Shown here piece by piece: positions 36,662 through 44,470 of a stretch of 64,000 nucleotides of DNA. Source of the DNA: Myxococcales bacterium (GTDB lineage Bacteria; Myxococcota; Polyangia; Polyangiales; Polyangiaceae). Position numbers and translations under genes: made by a program. Each line of letters begins with the position of its first letter. Positions within the stretch are counted from its first letter, which is position 1. Under the pieces are notes generated by a model. It worked only from the letters and a program-made list of their open reading frames with translations, was not told the origin of the DNA and ran no database searches. The stretch spans positions 1 through 64,000 of the forward strand of contig PLXW01000053.1 of NCBI GenBank assembly GCA_003151595.1. The letters run 5' to 3'.

Positions 36662-37015
36662 CGCGTCGTCTACCTCCTCCCTTCCGCCACCGAGATCGTC
36701 TGGCTCCTCGGCGCGAAAGACGATCTCGTCGGTCGCTCCCACGAGTGCGACTTTCCCGAGGACCTCGCGCACCTTCCCATGCTCACGCGCGCCCGCATCG
36801 GGCCGCTCCCCACGAGCAAGGGGATCGACGCCGCCGTGCGCGACGTGATCCAGGACGCGCTCGCGCTCTACACGATCGACGTCAACGTCCTTGGTGCGGT
36901 GAAGCCCGACGTGATCGTCACGCAGGATCTCTGCGACGTTTGCGCCGTCTCGTTCGACGACGTACGCGCGTGGTGGCCGAGCTTCGCGCAGGCGTGGACG
37001 CGATCGCGCGACGAG
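36662..37015 (+). pseudogene. Remnant of a cobalamin-binding (BtuF-like) ABC substrate-binding protein
   Basis: The frame that reads 'RVVYLLPSATEIVWLLGA', 'LVGRSHECDFPEDLAHLPML', 'VKPDVIVTQDLCDVCAVS' matches the first 100 or so residues of BtuF-like proteins very well. The place where the family has its initiating Met is Ala-Arg, and no in-frame ATG, GTG, TTG or CTG precedes the match. Similarity stops near 36970-37015, where the tail of the GST gene begins; about two thirds of the protein is missing. An ATG at 36779 would give only a headless fragment. Truncated at both ends, so called a pseudogene. Confidence 0.75.
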
Positions 37016-37687
37016 CTACTTCGCGAACATGTACTCGCCGCCGCGCTCCAGCGCCCGCTTGTACGCAGGCCGCGCGTGGATGCGTTCGAGGAACGCGAAC
37101 AGCTTGGGCCTCGTCGCGTCGACCCCTGCGCGCATCGAGGCCGCCTCGATCGGAAAGCTCATCTGAACGTCGGCCGCGGTCATCTCTTCGCCGGCGAACC
37201 ACATGGCCTTCCCCAGCTCGGCCTCCATGTAATCGAGGTGCGTCTTCAGTTGCGGCGTGATGAACGAAGCCTTCACCTGCTTCGAGATCCCGCGCGCGAT
37301 CGGCTTCACGAAGAACGGCATGGGCGCCGCCTCGATGCGATCGAAGATCAGCTTCATCAGGAGCGGCGGCATCGCCGAGCCTTCGGCGTAGTGCATCCAG
37401 TAGGTGTAGCGGAGGCGCTCGGGCGTCCCCGCAGGCGGAATCAGTCGACCGTTCCCGTAGCAATCGATCAGATACTCGACGATCGCCCCCGACTCCGCGA
37501 TCGTCTTGCCGTCGTCGGTCACGACCGGTGATTTGCCGAGCGGATGCACCTCGCGAAGCTCCGGCGGCGCGAGCATCGTCTTGGCGTCGCGCTGGTACTT
37601 CTTGATCTCGTACGGGACACCGAGCTCCTCGAGCAGCCAGAGCACGCGCTGCGATCGCGAGTTGTTCAAGTGGTGGACGATGAGCAT
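37016..37687 (-). CDS. Glutathione S-transferase family protein
   Basis: A 223-residue GST. The thioredoxin-like N-terminal domain carries 'HHLNNSRSQRVLWLLEELGV' with a Ser in the usual activating position and the glutathione-binding 'GKSPVVTDDGKTIAESGAIV' (ESGAI motif with Glu-Ser). The helical C-terminal domain has 'EEMTAADVQMSFPIEAA', the conserved N-capping box region. Class resembles bacterial GSTs related to yeast Gtt1. Its 3' end has replaced the missing part of the BtuF-like gene on the other strand, which suggests a past rearrangement here. Confidence 0.92.
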   Translation of the reverse strand: MLIVHHLNNSRSQRVLWLLEELGVPYEIKKYQRDAKTMLAPPELREVHPLGKSPVVTDDGKTIAESGAIVEYLIDCYGNGRLIPPAGTPERLRYTYWMHYAEGSAMPPLLMKLIFDRIEAAPMPFFVKPIARGISKQVKASFITPQLKTHLDYMEAELGKAMWFAGEEMTAADVQMSFPIEAASMRAGVDATRPKLFAFLERIHARPAYKRALERGGEYMFAK

Positions 37688-37712
37688 GGCCTCTTCCTAT
37701 ACGCTCGGTGCC

Positions 37713-38645
37713 GTGAGCGGCGACGCAAAGCGTACGAACGTCGGTGTCGTGCAGCTGGGGTTCGGCGGGCAGTACCTCGGGCTCATCGTCACCGGCGTGG
37801 TGGGGATTCTTCCGATCCCGACGTGGGGCGTCGCATTCTTGCCGCTCGTCTCCCTGTTCCCGGCCGCGCCCTCGTACGGTGGCTCGTCGATCCTCGGCGA
37901 GGTGGGGGCGATCATCGCCACGCCACTCTTGCTCGTCCTCCCCGCGTTCCTCGCGTGCCGCACGCTCCGCGCGCGTCAGCCGCAGGGCGCGAGCATCACG
38001 TGGGACGAGGACGCGATCGTGGAGTGGGACGGGCCGTGGAAGCGCGCCCTGATTCCGTGGAGCCGCGCGGTGCTCACGCACATGCCGTGGGTGGTCGAGC
38101 TCCGGAGCCGGAGGGTCACGTACCAGGCGATCCAGATCGTCGACTCCGAGAGCGGCGCGACGATCACGGCGTGGGACGATCCACCTGACGGAGCGCCCAT
38201 CATCCGCCGCCGCCTCGTCGGGAGAGTCGAGCCGCTGGCGCTCGAGATGCAGCGGCGCGGCGTGAAGCCGGCACACACGATCGACTGGTCGCGCGTCGTC
38301 GATCCCGATCGCCCACGGCGCACGTGGATCCTGGTGCTCGGCCGGCTCGGGTACCCGCTGGCGATGGCCGGGACGATCGGCGCACCCGACTCGCGTGCGC
38401 CCGGGTACGTGCTTGGAGCGATCGCCGCCGTGCTCCTCGCGATCCGCGCGTACCCGGTTTTCCACGAGCTTCGCGCCACGCTCGCGCACCTCGCGCCCGC
38501 CAAGGACACACCCGAAGACCTCGGGCGAACGGCCGCGCTCCGCTTGAAGCTGCGCGCCGTGGGCTTCGAGGCGTTCGCGCGCGGAATGTTCGTGGTGCTC
38601 ACGGTGGCGTCCACGATCGCGGGCGGGGTCGTGCTTCATCGCTGA
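37713..38645 (+). CDS. Membrane protein of unknown function
   Basis: About 310 residues. GTG 37713 is preferred because the ATG at 37686 would overlap the start codon of the divergent GST gene. Hydrophobic segments: 'LGLIVTGVVGILPIPTWGVA', 'VGAIIATPLLLVLPAFLACR', then after a soluble centre 'LGYPLAMAGTIGAP', 'VLGAIAAVLLAIRAYPVF' and 'GMFVVLTVASTIAGGVVL'. The soluble centre ('ITWDEDAIVEWDGPWKRALI', 'RVTYQAIQIVDSESGATI') reads like a membrane-associated PH-like beta domain. No family is recognised. Confidence 0.68.
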   Translation: MSGDAKRTNVGVVQLGFGGQYLGLIVTGVVGILPIPTWGVAFLPLVSLFPAAPSYGGSSILGEVGAIIATPLLLVLPAFLACRTLRARQPQGASITWDEDAIVEWDGPWKRALIPWSRAVLTHMPWVVELRSRRVTYQAIQIVDSESGATITAWDDPPDGAPIIRRRLVGRVEPLALEMQRRGVKPAHTIDWSRVVDPDRPRRTWILVLGRLGYPLAMAGTIGAPDSRAPGYVLGAIAAVLLAIRAYPVFHELRATLAHLAPAKDTPEDLGRTAALRLKLRAVGFEAFARGMFVVLTVASTIAGGVVLHR

Positions 38646-38681
38646 CAAGCGCGCGGCGTCTTGCGATGCTCGCTCTTCGCG

Positions 38682-39626
38682 ATGCCCGACAAGCCGCCGC
38701 CGAGTCTTCCGCCGCAACGCGTCCGCGCGCCCGCGGTGACGATCATGGACGACGAGGAGACGATCAACGTCATCCCGCTTTCCCCCCACTCGCGCGACCG
38801 CGGTGTCTTCACGCAGATGACCGGATTCGAAGCGGGGAGGGTGTGCGGCCTCGAAGGGGCGGAGATCACGTTCGGTCGCGCCACCTCGTGCACGCACGCC
38901 TTCGACGAAGCCAGCCTCTCGCGCGTCCACGCGCGCCTCGTTCGCAAAGACCGCGCGTACATCATCGAAGACGCGGGCTCGCGCAACGGCATCTTCGTCA
39001 ACGAGGTGAAGGTTCCGCGCGCGCTGCTCCACGACGGCGATCGCGTGCGCCTCGGTTCCGCCGTGACGCTGCGGTTCCAGATGGTCGACGAGCAAGAAGA
39101 GAAGTCGCTGGTGAAGGTCTACGAGTCGAGCGTCAAAGACGGGCTCACCGGCGCGTGGAACCGGAAGTACCTCGACGAGCGTCTCGCCGCCGAGCTCTCG
39201 TTCGTGGTGCGGCATCCGGGGGCGCTGCTCGCCGTGGTGCTCGCCGACATCGATCACTTCAAGAAGATCAACGACACGTACGGCCACCTCGTGGGCGACG
39301 AAGTGCTGAAGGCCACGGCGGCGGCGATGCGCGGCGCGATCCGCACCGAGGACCTGCTCGCGCGGTACGGCGGCGAAGAGTTCGTCGTGGTCGCGCGCGG
39401 CGTCGACCTCCGGAGCGCGACGCAGCTGGCCGAGCGGCTTCGAATCGTGGCCGAGCGAAACCAGGTGCCGGTGGAGGGGACGTCGATCTCGCGCACGATC
39501 TCGGCCGGCGTGGCGACGCTCGAATGTTGCGGCCCCGACGCGACGGTCGAACGCCTGCTCGGTCTCGCCGACGAGCGGCTCTACAAAGCAAAAGAGAGCG
39601 GCCGCAATCGCATCGTCGGCGGCTGA
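38682..39626 (+). CDS. FHA-GGDEF diguanylate cyclase
   Basis: A 314-residue signalling protein from ATG 38682 (an upstream TTG at 38661 is less likely). The FHA domain (about residues 50-125) has 'TFGRATSC', 'LSRVHARLV' and 'DAGSRNGIFVN', the phosphothreonine-binding loop set. The GGDEF domain (about 145-310) has 'DGLTGAWNRKYLDERL', 'LADIDHFKKINDTYGHLVGD' and the active site 'RYGGEEF' at 228-234. An inhibitory I-site RxxD (Arg-Thr-Glu-Asp, 221-224) lies five residues before it. It should make c-di-GMP, be feedback-inhibited, and be steered by a Ser/Thr kinase through the FHA domain. Confidence 0.94.
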   Translation: MPDKPPPSLPPQRVRAPAVTIMDDEETINVIPLSPHSRDRGVFTQMTGFEAGRVCGLEGAEITFGRATSCTHAFDEASLSRVHARLVRKDRAYIIEDAGSRNGIFVNEVKVPRALLHDGDRVRLGSAVTLRFQMVDEQEEKSLVKVYESSVKDGLTGAWNRKYLDERLAAELSFVVRHPGALLAVVLADIDHFKKINDTYGHLVGDEVLKATAAAMRGAIRTEDLLARYGGEEFVVVARGVDLRSATQLAERLRIVAERNQVPVEGTSISRTISAGVATLECCGPDATVERLLGLADERLYKAKESGRNRIVGG

Positions 39627-39630
39627 GTCT

Positions 39631-40002
39631 CTAGAAGCAGACCCCTGCGCTGAGGCCCCAACCGAGCACGCCGACGCGCGTCGGGAACATGTGGAGCCGA
39701 TCGTCGCCGAGCAGATAGAGCGCCTGCGCTTTCCGGCCCCCCATGAGAACGTCGCGCACGCGCGACCACGGACTGGCGTCGCCGAAGCGCGGGAGGATCG
39801 GGACGTCGTCGGCATACGCGTGCGCGTGCTGCTGGTAGTTGATCCAGTAGTCGGTCGCCGCGTAGCTCTGCGCGGCCCCCTCGGCCTTCGCCGCGCCCGC
39901 CGACGAGAGCACCGCCAGCGCGACGGCTCCCATCACCGCCGCGCGAGCCCATCCGCTTGAGCGACGCGCGACGTGCGAGCGCGATGGTGGCGCCGATGCC
40001 AC
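39631..40002 (-). CDS. Small secreted protein of unknown function
   Basis: About 123 residues from GTG 40002, chosen because it provides the Arg-rich n-region and hydrophobic core of a signal peptide ('GWARAAVMGAVALAVLSSAG', cleavage near 'AKA-EG'). An ATG at 39933 would start inside that core. The mature part has 'DYWINYQQHAHAYADDVPIL' and 'RLHMFPTRVGVLGWGLSAGV' and ends with Cys-Phe. Unknown family; a beta-prone end like a short outer-membrane segment. Ends 4 bp from the convergent FHA-GGDEF gene. Confidence 0.55.
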   Translation of the reverse strand: MASAPPSRSHVARRSSGWARAAVMGAVALAVLSSAGAAKAEGAAQSYAATDYWINYQQHAHAYADDVPILPRFGDASPWSRVRDVLMGGRKAQALYLLGDDRLHMFPTRVGVLGWGLSAGVCF

Positions 40003-40025
40003 GGGTGAGGCGAAAAGGGCGGCGC

Positions 40026-40790
40026 TCAAAACACGAATCCGTTTCCGATGAAGCGCGGCTTGGTGTCCGCCACGCGGACGGGCTGGTTGTCCGCGTACAC
40101 GTACGTGCGGGTCATGATCGCGAGCGGGATGCCGATCGCCATCATCACGATGCCGAGGCCACCGACGATGAAGCCCGCGTTGCGCGTCTTGATCCGTCCG
40201 TCGTGATCGCTGACGTTCTCGCCGGCGATGAGCAGCGAGCCGCCCACGATCAGCGCAGCCAGGCCCGCGCCCCCGACCGCCACGCCGGCGCGATTGGCCA
40301 GGCGGCTGCCGGCGTTGAGCTCGAGGTGAACGGTGGCGTCGCTCTGCGGCAACGTGAACGATCCCGAGCTCGAGATGCCGTTCGCCGTCGACACGCGATA
40401 CGTCGAGTAGCGATCGAAGTCGGCGCCGCGGCACGGCGCGATGCAGACCTGTTCCCAGGTGCTCTGCGTCGAGTGCCAGGGGATGACGATGAACGCGCCG
40501 TTCTCGTCTTTCACGCTCACGCGGCGTTCGAGCACGGCGTCGGGTCGGGTCGACGTGACGTCGACCGACATGCGGCGGTAGCGAACCTCAGCCGGCGTGG
40601 GCGCGACCGGTTCGGACGGAGTCGCGGCGGGTGCCGCCGCGGGAGGTGCGGCGGCCGGTGCGGGCGCGGCCGGTGCGGGCGCAACTCCGGGAGGCGGCGG
40701 AGGATCGGCGTAGGCGTTCGTCGTCGCGATCAGCGAGAGCGCGCAGACGGTGACGAACGTAGCTCCAGCGGTTTTCAAGAGGGACCTCAT
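40026..40790 (-). CDS. Exported Pro/Ala-rich membrane-anchored protein
   Basis: A 254-residue protein from ATG 40790 with a signal peptide (MRSLLKTAGATFVTVCALSL..., cleavage near 'AYA-DP') and a Pro/Ala linker. A PEGA-like beta domain with two Cys follows ('WEQVCIAPCRGADFDRYSTY', 'ATVHLELNAGSRLANRAGVA'), then two closely spaced hydrophobic segments ('AGLAALIVGGSLLIAGE', 'FIVGGLGIVMMAIGIPLAIM'). This arrangement is frequent in myxobacterial cell-envelope proteins of unknown function. Ends 23 bp before the small secreted protein gene, same strand. Confidence 0.7.
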   Translation of the reverse strand: MRSLLKTAGATFVTVCALSLIATTNAYADPPPPPGVAPAPAAPAPAAAPPAAAPAATPSEPVAPTPAEVRYRRMSVDVTSTRPDAVLERRVSVKDENGAFIVIPWHSTQSTWEQVCIAPCRGADFDRYSTYRVSTANGISSSGSFTLPQSDATVHLELNAGSRLANRAGVAVGGAGLAALIVGGSLLIAGENVSDHDGRIKTRNAGFIVGGLGIVMMAIGIPLAIMTRTYVYADNQPVRVADTKPRFIGNGFVF

Positions 40791-40872
40791 AGGTGGATGG
40801 ACCCGACACCGGTGCACTTCGGATGCCACGCAATCGCGCGCGCGCGGATGGGCTAGCGCTAAAGTGGGTGGG

Positions 40873-41895
40873 ATGAGCAACGCGACCCATCTCCTCGTCG
40901 CGAACCCGACCGCGCAGAGCGGGCGCAACGCGGAACGAATCGCGCGCGCGCAGTCGTGGCTGGCGACGAACGGGATCGCGTGCGACCTGCTCCCGACGTT
41001 GCCCGGTGGGAAGACGATCGACGCGGTCACGCGCGCGCTCGACGCCGGCGGCGCGTACCGCGTGGTGATCGCGATGGGGGGCGACGGAACGTTTCGCGAG
41101 GTGGCCGCGGGGCTACTCGCGAGCGCCCGTCGTGAGGCGATCGCGCTGGGGATGATGCCGACGGGGACGGCGAACGATCAGGGGCGGAGCTTCGGCCTCG
41201 ATGCGACGCCGGAAGCGCTGGAGAAGAACCTCGCGGTGATCGCGGCGGGTCACGAGACGCGGCTCGACGCGGGGCGCATTCGCGCGCTGACGGCGAGCGG
41301 AGAGCTGCTGGCGGAGACGGCGTTCTTCGACTCGGCGGGGTGGGGGATCAGCGCGCGCGTGCTGGCGGCGAGGAACGAAGACCGGCGCGTGGTGGAGACG
41401 ATCGAGGTGCTGCGCGACGTGTACCGCGATCAGCTGGTGTACGCGGGGGCGTTCGCGCGAACGTTTCTCGAGTCGTATGTCGTGTCGGACAAGTTCGACG
41501 CGCGAGTGGACGCCGATGGCGTGGTGCACGAGCTGACGGGGCTGACGGATCTCGTGATCAAGGGGACGCGCGTGTACGCCGGCGCGTGGATCTTGGACAA
41601 GACGAGCGCGCACGACGATGGACTGTTCGAGGTGGTGCCGTTCCGTGGGAAGCGCGACTGGATGGCGAAGTCGATCGTGACGCTCGAAGGGAGTCCGGTG
41701 AGCGGGGAGATGTTGAGCGCGGTGGGGGCGGCGGTGTCGACCGGGTTTCGGGCGAGGCGGATGGGGATCGCGTTCACGCTGCCGAGGGATGTGAAGCATG
41801 CGGCGCAGATCGATGGGGAGGAGTGGGTTGCGTCGGAGAGGGTGGAGATCGAGGTGGTGGAGCGGGCGGTGAGGCTGATCGTGCCGGGGGGGTGA
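40873..41895 (+). CDS. Diacylglycerol/lipid kinase family protein (YegS/DgkB type)
   Basis: A 340-residue lipid kinase. ATG 40873 begins the conserved 'LLVANPTAQSGRNAE'. The nucleotide-binding motif 'VIAMGGDGTFREVAAGLL' and 'LGMMPTGTANDQGRSFGL' are intact, as is the second-domain 'AFFDSAGWGISARV'. Family members phosphorylate diacylglycerol, ceramide-like lipids or sphingosine; the substrate is unknown. C-terminal 'DGLFEVVPFRGKRDWMAKSI' is a normal family block. Divergent from the Pro/Ala-rich protein gene with an 82-bp gap. Confidence 0.88.
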   Translation: MSNATHLLVANPTAQSGRNAERIARAQSWLATNGIACDLLPTLPGGKTIDAVTRALDAGGAYRVVIAMGGDGTFREVAAGLLASARREAIALGMMPTGTANDQGRSFGLDATPEALEKNLAVIAAGHETRLDAGRIRALTASGELLAETAFFDSAGWGISARVLAARNEDRRVVETIEVLRDVYRDQLVYAGAFARTFLESYVVSDKFDARVDADGVVHELTGLTDLVIKGTRVYAGAWILDKTSAHDDGLFEVVPFRGKRDWMAKSIVTLEGSPVSGEMLSAVGAAVSTGFRARRMGIAFTLPRDVKHAAQIDGEEWVASERVEIEVVERAVRLIVPGG

Positions 41896-41963
41896 GCCGC
41901 GTCACGTGGTGGTCGTGAGGCGCCTTGCGTTAGCGCTCCGCTCGTCCAATGTACGGGTTGCTC

Positions 41964-42602
41964 ATGACTACCTTGCGCCCAGCCGCACAGCGGCTGCATC
42001 GAAGACCCCTCGTCGCGGCGTTGCTCGGTTGCGCGCTCGGAGCGTGCAACGGGGAGATCACGTCGGAGGTGCGCGCGCCTTCGGACGCGTCGACCGAGCC
42101 ATTCGACGGCAGCCCCTCGTCACCGGCCCCGCCATCGGACGCTTCGATCGGGCCATTCGACGGCAGCCCCTCGTCGGCGTCGCCGCCGTCGACCGCTGGC
42201 TGTACGGGCGCTCCACCAAACGAAGCGCCACCCCCGTCCACGACCGATGGCAAATGTTCGCTCGTCGGTACTTGGGACGAGCGCTCGCCGGCCGACGGTA
42301 CGGACCCGCCGACGCAGGCGTCGTTGATCTTCGATGCGGAGGGGAACTGGTTCGGCGGCACCTATCAGGGCGCGGTCTGCGCGACCGAGTTCATGTACGG
42401 CACGTACGCGCTGGGCGGCGGCATGTTCACGATCACCACCGGCTACGGCATGGGGCCGCAGTGCGACCCATCGGCCGCTGCGGGATCGGCGATCACGTTC
42501 AACGGAGACTGCACGACGGCGTCTCTTCGCGACCTCACGGACAACTGCACCGGCGCGCGCCTCTACTTGATGGATGGCACGACGATGACCAAGCGGCCAT
42601 GA
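41964..42602 (+). CDS. Lipoprotein of unknown function, upstream of a beta-propeller lipoprotein
   Basis: About 212 residues from ATG 41964; an in-frame ATG at 41949 adds five. Signal peptide with lipobox 'LGAC' near residue 28. A Ser/Pro/Asp linker contains an 18-residue duplication ('EPFDGSPSSPAPPSDASI'/'GPFDGSPSSASPPS'), mirrored by 23-bp identical DNA at 42099-42121 and 42153-42175. The folded part ('CSLVGTWDERSPADG', 'LIFDAEGNWFGGTYQG', 'GTYALGGGMFTITTGYGMGP') resembles a lipocalin-like small barrel. Its stop overlaps the next gene's start (ATGA), so they are probably co-translated. Confidence 0.7.
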   Translation: MTTLRPAAQRLHRRPLVAALLGCALGACNGEITSEVRAPSDASTEPFDGSPSSPAPPSDASIGPFDGSPSSASPPSTAGCTGAPPNEAPPPSTTDGKCSLVGTWDERSPADGTDPPTQASLIFDAEGNWFGGTYQGAVCATEFMYGTYALGGGMFTITTGYGMGPQCDPSAAAGSAITFNGDCTTASLRDLTDNCTGARLYLMDGTTMTKRP

Positions 42603-43846
42603 GACGAGAAGCATGGGGAGTCGCTTCAGCGATTTCGTTCACGTTGCTCGCGTGCGGGATCCGCGCTTCCGATACCGCGCCGACGCAGCCTGAAGCCGGC
42701 TTGCGGACGCAGCCTGAAGCCGGCTCGCCCACGCAGCCTGAGGCCGGCCCGCCCGCGCAAGCTGAGGCTGGCCCGCCCGCGCACTGCCCGGTCTCGACCA
42801 CGATGGACGCGGGCTCGTCTTCCTTCCCGATCGACGTGTCCGACGGGTCGGCAGCGCCGACCGTCGACGAGTGCGGGCTCGAACCGCTCGGCACGCCCGG
42901 CGATCCGCAGACCGATCCCCACAACTGCGGGTCGTGCAGCCACGACTGCGGCGGAGGGGCGTGCGTCGCCGGGCGGTGTCAGGCCTGCCTTCTCGCGAGC
43001 ACCCCCGTGGGGTTCGGAGGCGCTCTCGCGATCGACGGGGACTTCGTCTACTTCGACGGCCAGGACGAGCCGGAGACCGTCGCACGAGTCCCGACGCGTG
43101 GGGGGCCGAGCGAAGTCGTCTTCACTTCGCCGAACGCGGGCATCCTCTGGTTCGGCATCGACGCGGGCACGCTTTACGTGGTCACGTTCGTGGAGAGTCA
43201 GAGCGGAGGGACCGGAGCACTTCTCCGGCTTCCCGCGGCCGGCGGCCCTTCAACGACTCTCGCGACGTTCGCCTCTATGCCCGGCTCGGCGACCATGGCG
43301 GCCGACACGGTGTATGTCGCGCTCGACGTAGGCCCCGGCGACGTCGAGGTGCACGCTGTGCCGAAGTCGGGCGCGACTGCCGTGACGCTCCCGGCGGCTA
43401 CGGCCTTTCTCGGCGTCGTCGATCCGCAGGCGTATCTTCTGAGCTCGACCGGCGCGATGCAGAGCGTGGCGAAAACGGGAGGCGCCGCCACGAACGTGCC
43501 TGGCGGCCAGCGGCTCGACGGGTTCAGCACCACGGAGACGTTCGATGGGCTCCTCTACGTTTCGGTAGGACCCTCGATCGTCACGTTCGATCCGTCGACG
43601 AGCGCGTTTGCGACGATCGTCGCGGGTGAGCAACGTCCGGAGTCCATCGGGATCGACTCGACCGGAACGTACTGGACCGCTTCGAACGCGATTCGATGGT
43701 TGCCCGCCGGCGCGAGCGTTCCCGCGACGCTCTGGACCATCCTCGGCAACTCGCCATACGGCGTGCTTCTCGATTCGACGAGCGTCTACTGGACGCAACC
43801 CGCGGGGGATCTGTACGTGCCGATGCTTCTCAAGCTCGCGAAGTGA
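42599..43846 (+). CDS. Lipoprotein with Cys-rich NCGSC motif and predicted beta-propeller
   Basis: A 415-residue protein starting at ATG 42599 inside the previous stop (ATGA). Signal peptide 'WGVASAISFTLLAC', then a linker of four 8-residue repeats (consensus TQPEAGxP), then a Cys-rich module 'PHNCGSCSHDCGGGACVAGR' seen widely in Polyangia lipoproteins. The remainder consists of repeated 'IDGDFVYFDG', 'IDAGTLYVVTFV', 'MAADTVYVALDV', 'DSTGTYWTASNAIRWLPAG', 'LDSTSVYWTQPAG' blades, as in DUF5050/YVTN-like propellers. Likely a surface-exposed binding protein. Function unknown. Confidence 0.82.
   Translation: MRREAWGVASAISFTLLACGIRASDTAPTQPEAGLRTQPEAGSPTQPEAGPPAQAEAGPPAHCPVSTTMDAGSSSFPIDVSDGSAAPTVDECGLEPLGTPGDPQTDPHNCGSCSHDCGGGACVAGRCQACLLASTPVGFGGALAIDGDFVYFDGQDEPETVARVPTRGGPSEVVFTSPNAGILWFGIDAGTLYVVTFVESQSGGTGALLRLPAAGGPSTTLATFASMPGSATMAADTVYVALDVGPGDVEVHAVPKSGATAVTLPAATAFLGVVDPQAYLLSSTGAMQSVAKTGGAATNVPGGQRLDGFSTTETFDGLLYVSVGPSIVTFDPSTSAFATIVAGEQRPESIGIDSTGTYWTASNAIRWLPAGASVPATLWTILGNSPYGVLLDSTSVYWTQPAGDLYVPMLLKLAK
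42683..42778. repeat. Four tandem 24-bp repeats inside a lipoprotein gene
   Basis: Four consecutive 24-bp units with consensus beginning ACGCAGCCTGAAGCCGGC. The first three differ at few positions and the fourth is more diverged. They encode the TQPEAG-type linker and keep frame. Confidence 0.8.
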
Positions 43847-43863
43847 TGGTGAAGAGCGGGACG

Positions 43864-43967
43864 GCGAACGCGACGCCGACCGACCGCGACCGCGACGCCG
43901 ACCCCGACCGCGACCGCGACCCCGAACGTGACCGCGAACGTGACCGCGAATCCGAACGCGACCGCGA
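43864..43967. repeat. Intergenic hexanucleotide (SCGAMC)n repeat
   Basis: About 17 tandem units of the GCGACC/CCGACC/GCGAAC family, with a 4-bp phase slip (GACC) after the third unit. It lies in the 262-bp gap between the propeller lipoprotein and the S23-like gene. A short frame from ATG 43846, overlapping the lipoprotein stop as TGATG, would read it as an Arg/Asp-rich 60-residue peptide, but this is probably not a gene. The same hexamer family is found inside two other genes of this window. Confidence 0.8.
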
Positions 43968-44067
43968 GGGACGCTATGGTCGCAACCTCGTGCCAGCCTG
44001 CGGCTGTCACTCCGGTCGCAACAGATAAGGCGCGCTCGCTCGGTGGGCTCGAGGGATCTTTTACATC

Positions 44068-44117
44068 GTGGGTCATTGGGAGCCTGTCGCTGCGCTTGGA
44101 GGCTCCCAATGACCCAC
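44068..44117 (+). promoter_or_regulatory. Perfect 18-bp hairpin enclosing the S23-like start codon
   Basis: GTGGGTCATTGGGAGCCT (44068-44085) and its exact reverse complement (44100-44117) are separated by 14 nt. The ribosome-binding site GGAGG (44098-44102) sits at the loop-stem border, and the ATG (44109-44111) is fully inside the right arm. In the mRNA this would sequester translation initiation. The region may instead be a processing site like the stems that bound 23S rRNA intervening sequences carrying S23 genes. Confidence 0.75.
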
Positions 44118-44444
44118 TCTTTGAAGATGCAAGGACTCGATTGTTACCAAGTTGCGAAGGCGATCGCGGTGCGGGTGCACGAGGCTAAGATCGGGGATAG
44201 CGAGCTGAGGGATCAGGCAACGCGGGCGGCGAAGAGTACGTTTCTAAGACTTGCCGAGGGGCTGCCGAACGACGGCGTCGGGATGCGTCGCAAGTACTTC
44301 ACCGAAGCGAACAACTCACTGCACGAGGTGGTCGCCGCAGTGGATCTCGCGAATGCGATCGGGGCGATCGATTCGGCGACGGCACGCGAAGTCATCGAGT
44401 TGAGCGCGAGGCTCAAGCCGATGATTCGCGGGTTGCTGCGTTAG
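44109..44444 (+). CDS. S23/Avd-type four-helix bundle protein
   Basis: A 111-residue protein of the 23S rRNA-intervening-sequence (S23) four-helix bundle family. Family traits: 'LDCYQVAKAIAVRVHEAKIG', 'LRDQATRAAKSTFLRLAEGL' (the usual Q-x-x-R-A-x-x-S...N/AEG pattern), 'RKYFTEANNSLHEVVAAVDL' and a C-terminal helix 'AREVIELSARLKPMIRGLLR'. The family includes Avd, the accessory protein of diversity-generating retroelements. There is neither 23S rRNA nor a reverse transcriptase here, so it is a free-standing copy. ATG 44109 has GGAGG 6 bp upstream within a hairpin; ATG 44127 is a possible internal start outside it. Codon use looks less GC-biased than in neighbours. Confidence 0.88.
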   Translation: MTHSLKMQGLDCYQVAKAIAVRVHEAKIGDSELRDQATRAAKSTFLRLAEGLPNDGVGMRRKYFTEANNSLHEVVAAVDLANAIGAIDSATAREVIELSARLKPMIRGLLR

Positions 44445-44470
44445 TAGCGAATCCCGCTTCGTGACGATCT

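Noticed and set aside
36779..37531. Plus-strand frame from ATG 36779 as a full gene
   Set aside because: Only its first about 65 codons resemble BtuF; the rest is antisense to the GST gene, so it was treated as part of a pseudogene.
43846..44028. 60-codon frame overlapping the lipoprotein stop as TGATG and reading the hexamer repeat as Arg-Asp pairs
   Set aside because: Only low-complexity sequence after a phase slip, no domain and no independent ribosome-binding site. Coupled translation cannot be excluded.
44041..44444. S23 gene as an intervening sequence inside a 23S rRNA gene
   Set aside because: No rRNA sequence was recognised on either side; the neighbours are protein genes and repeats.
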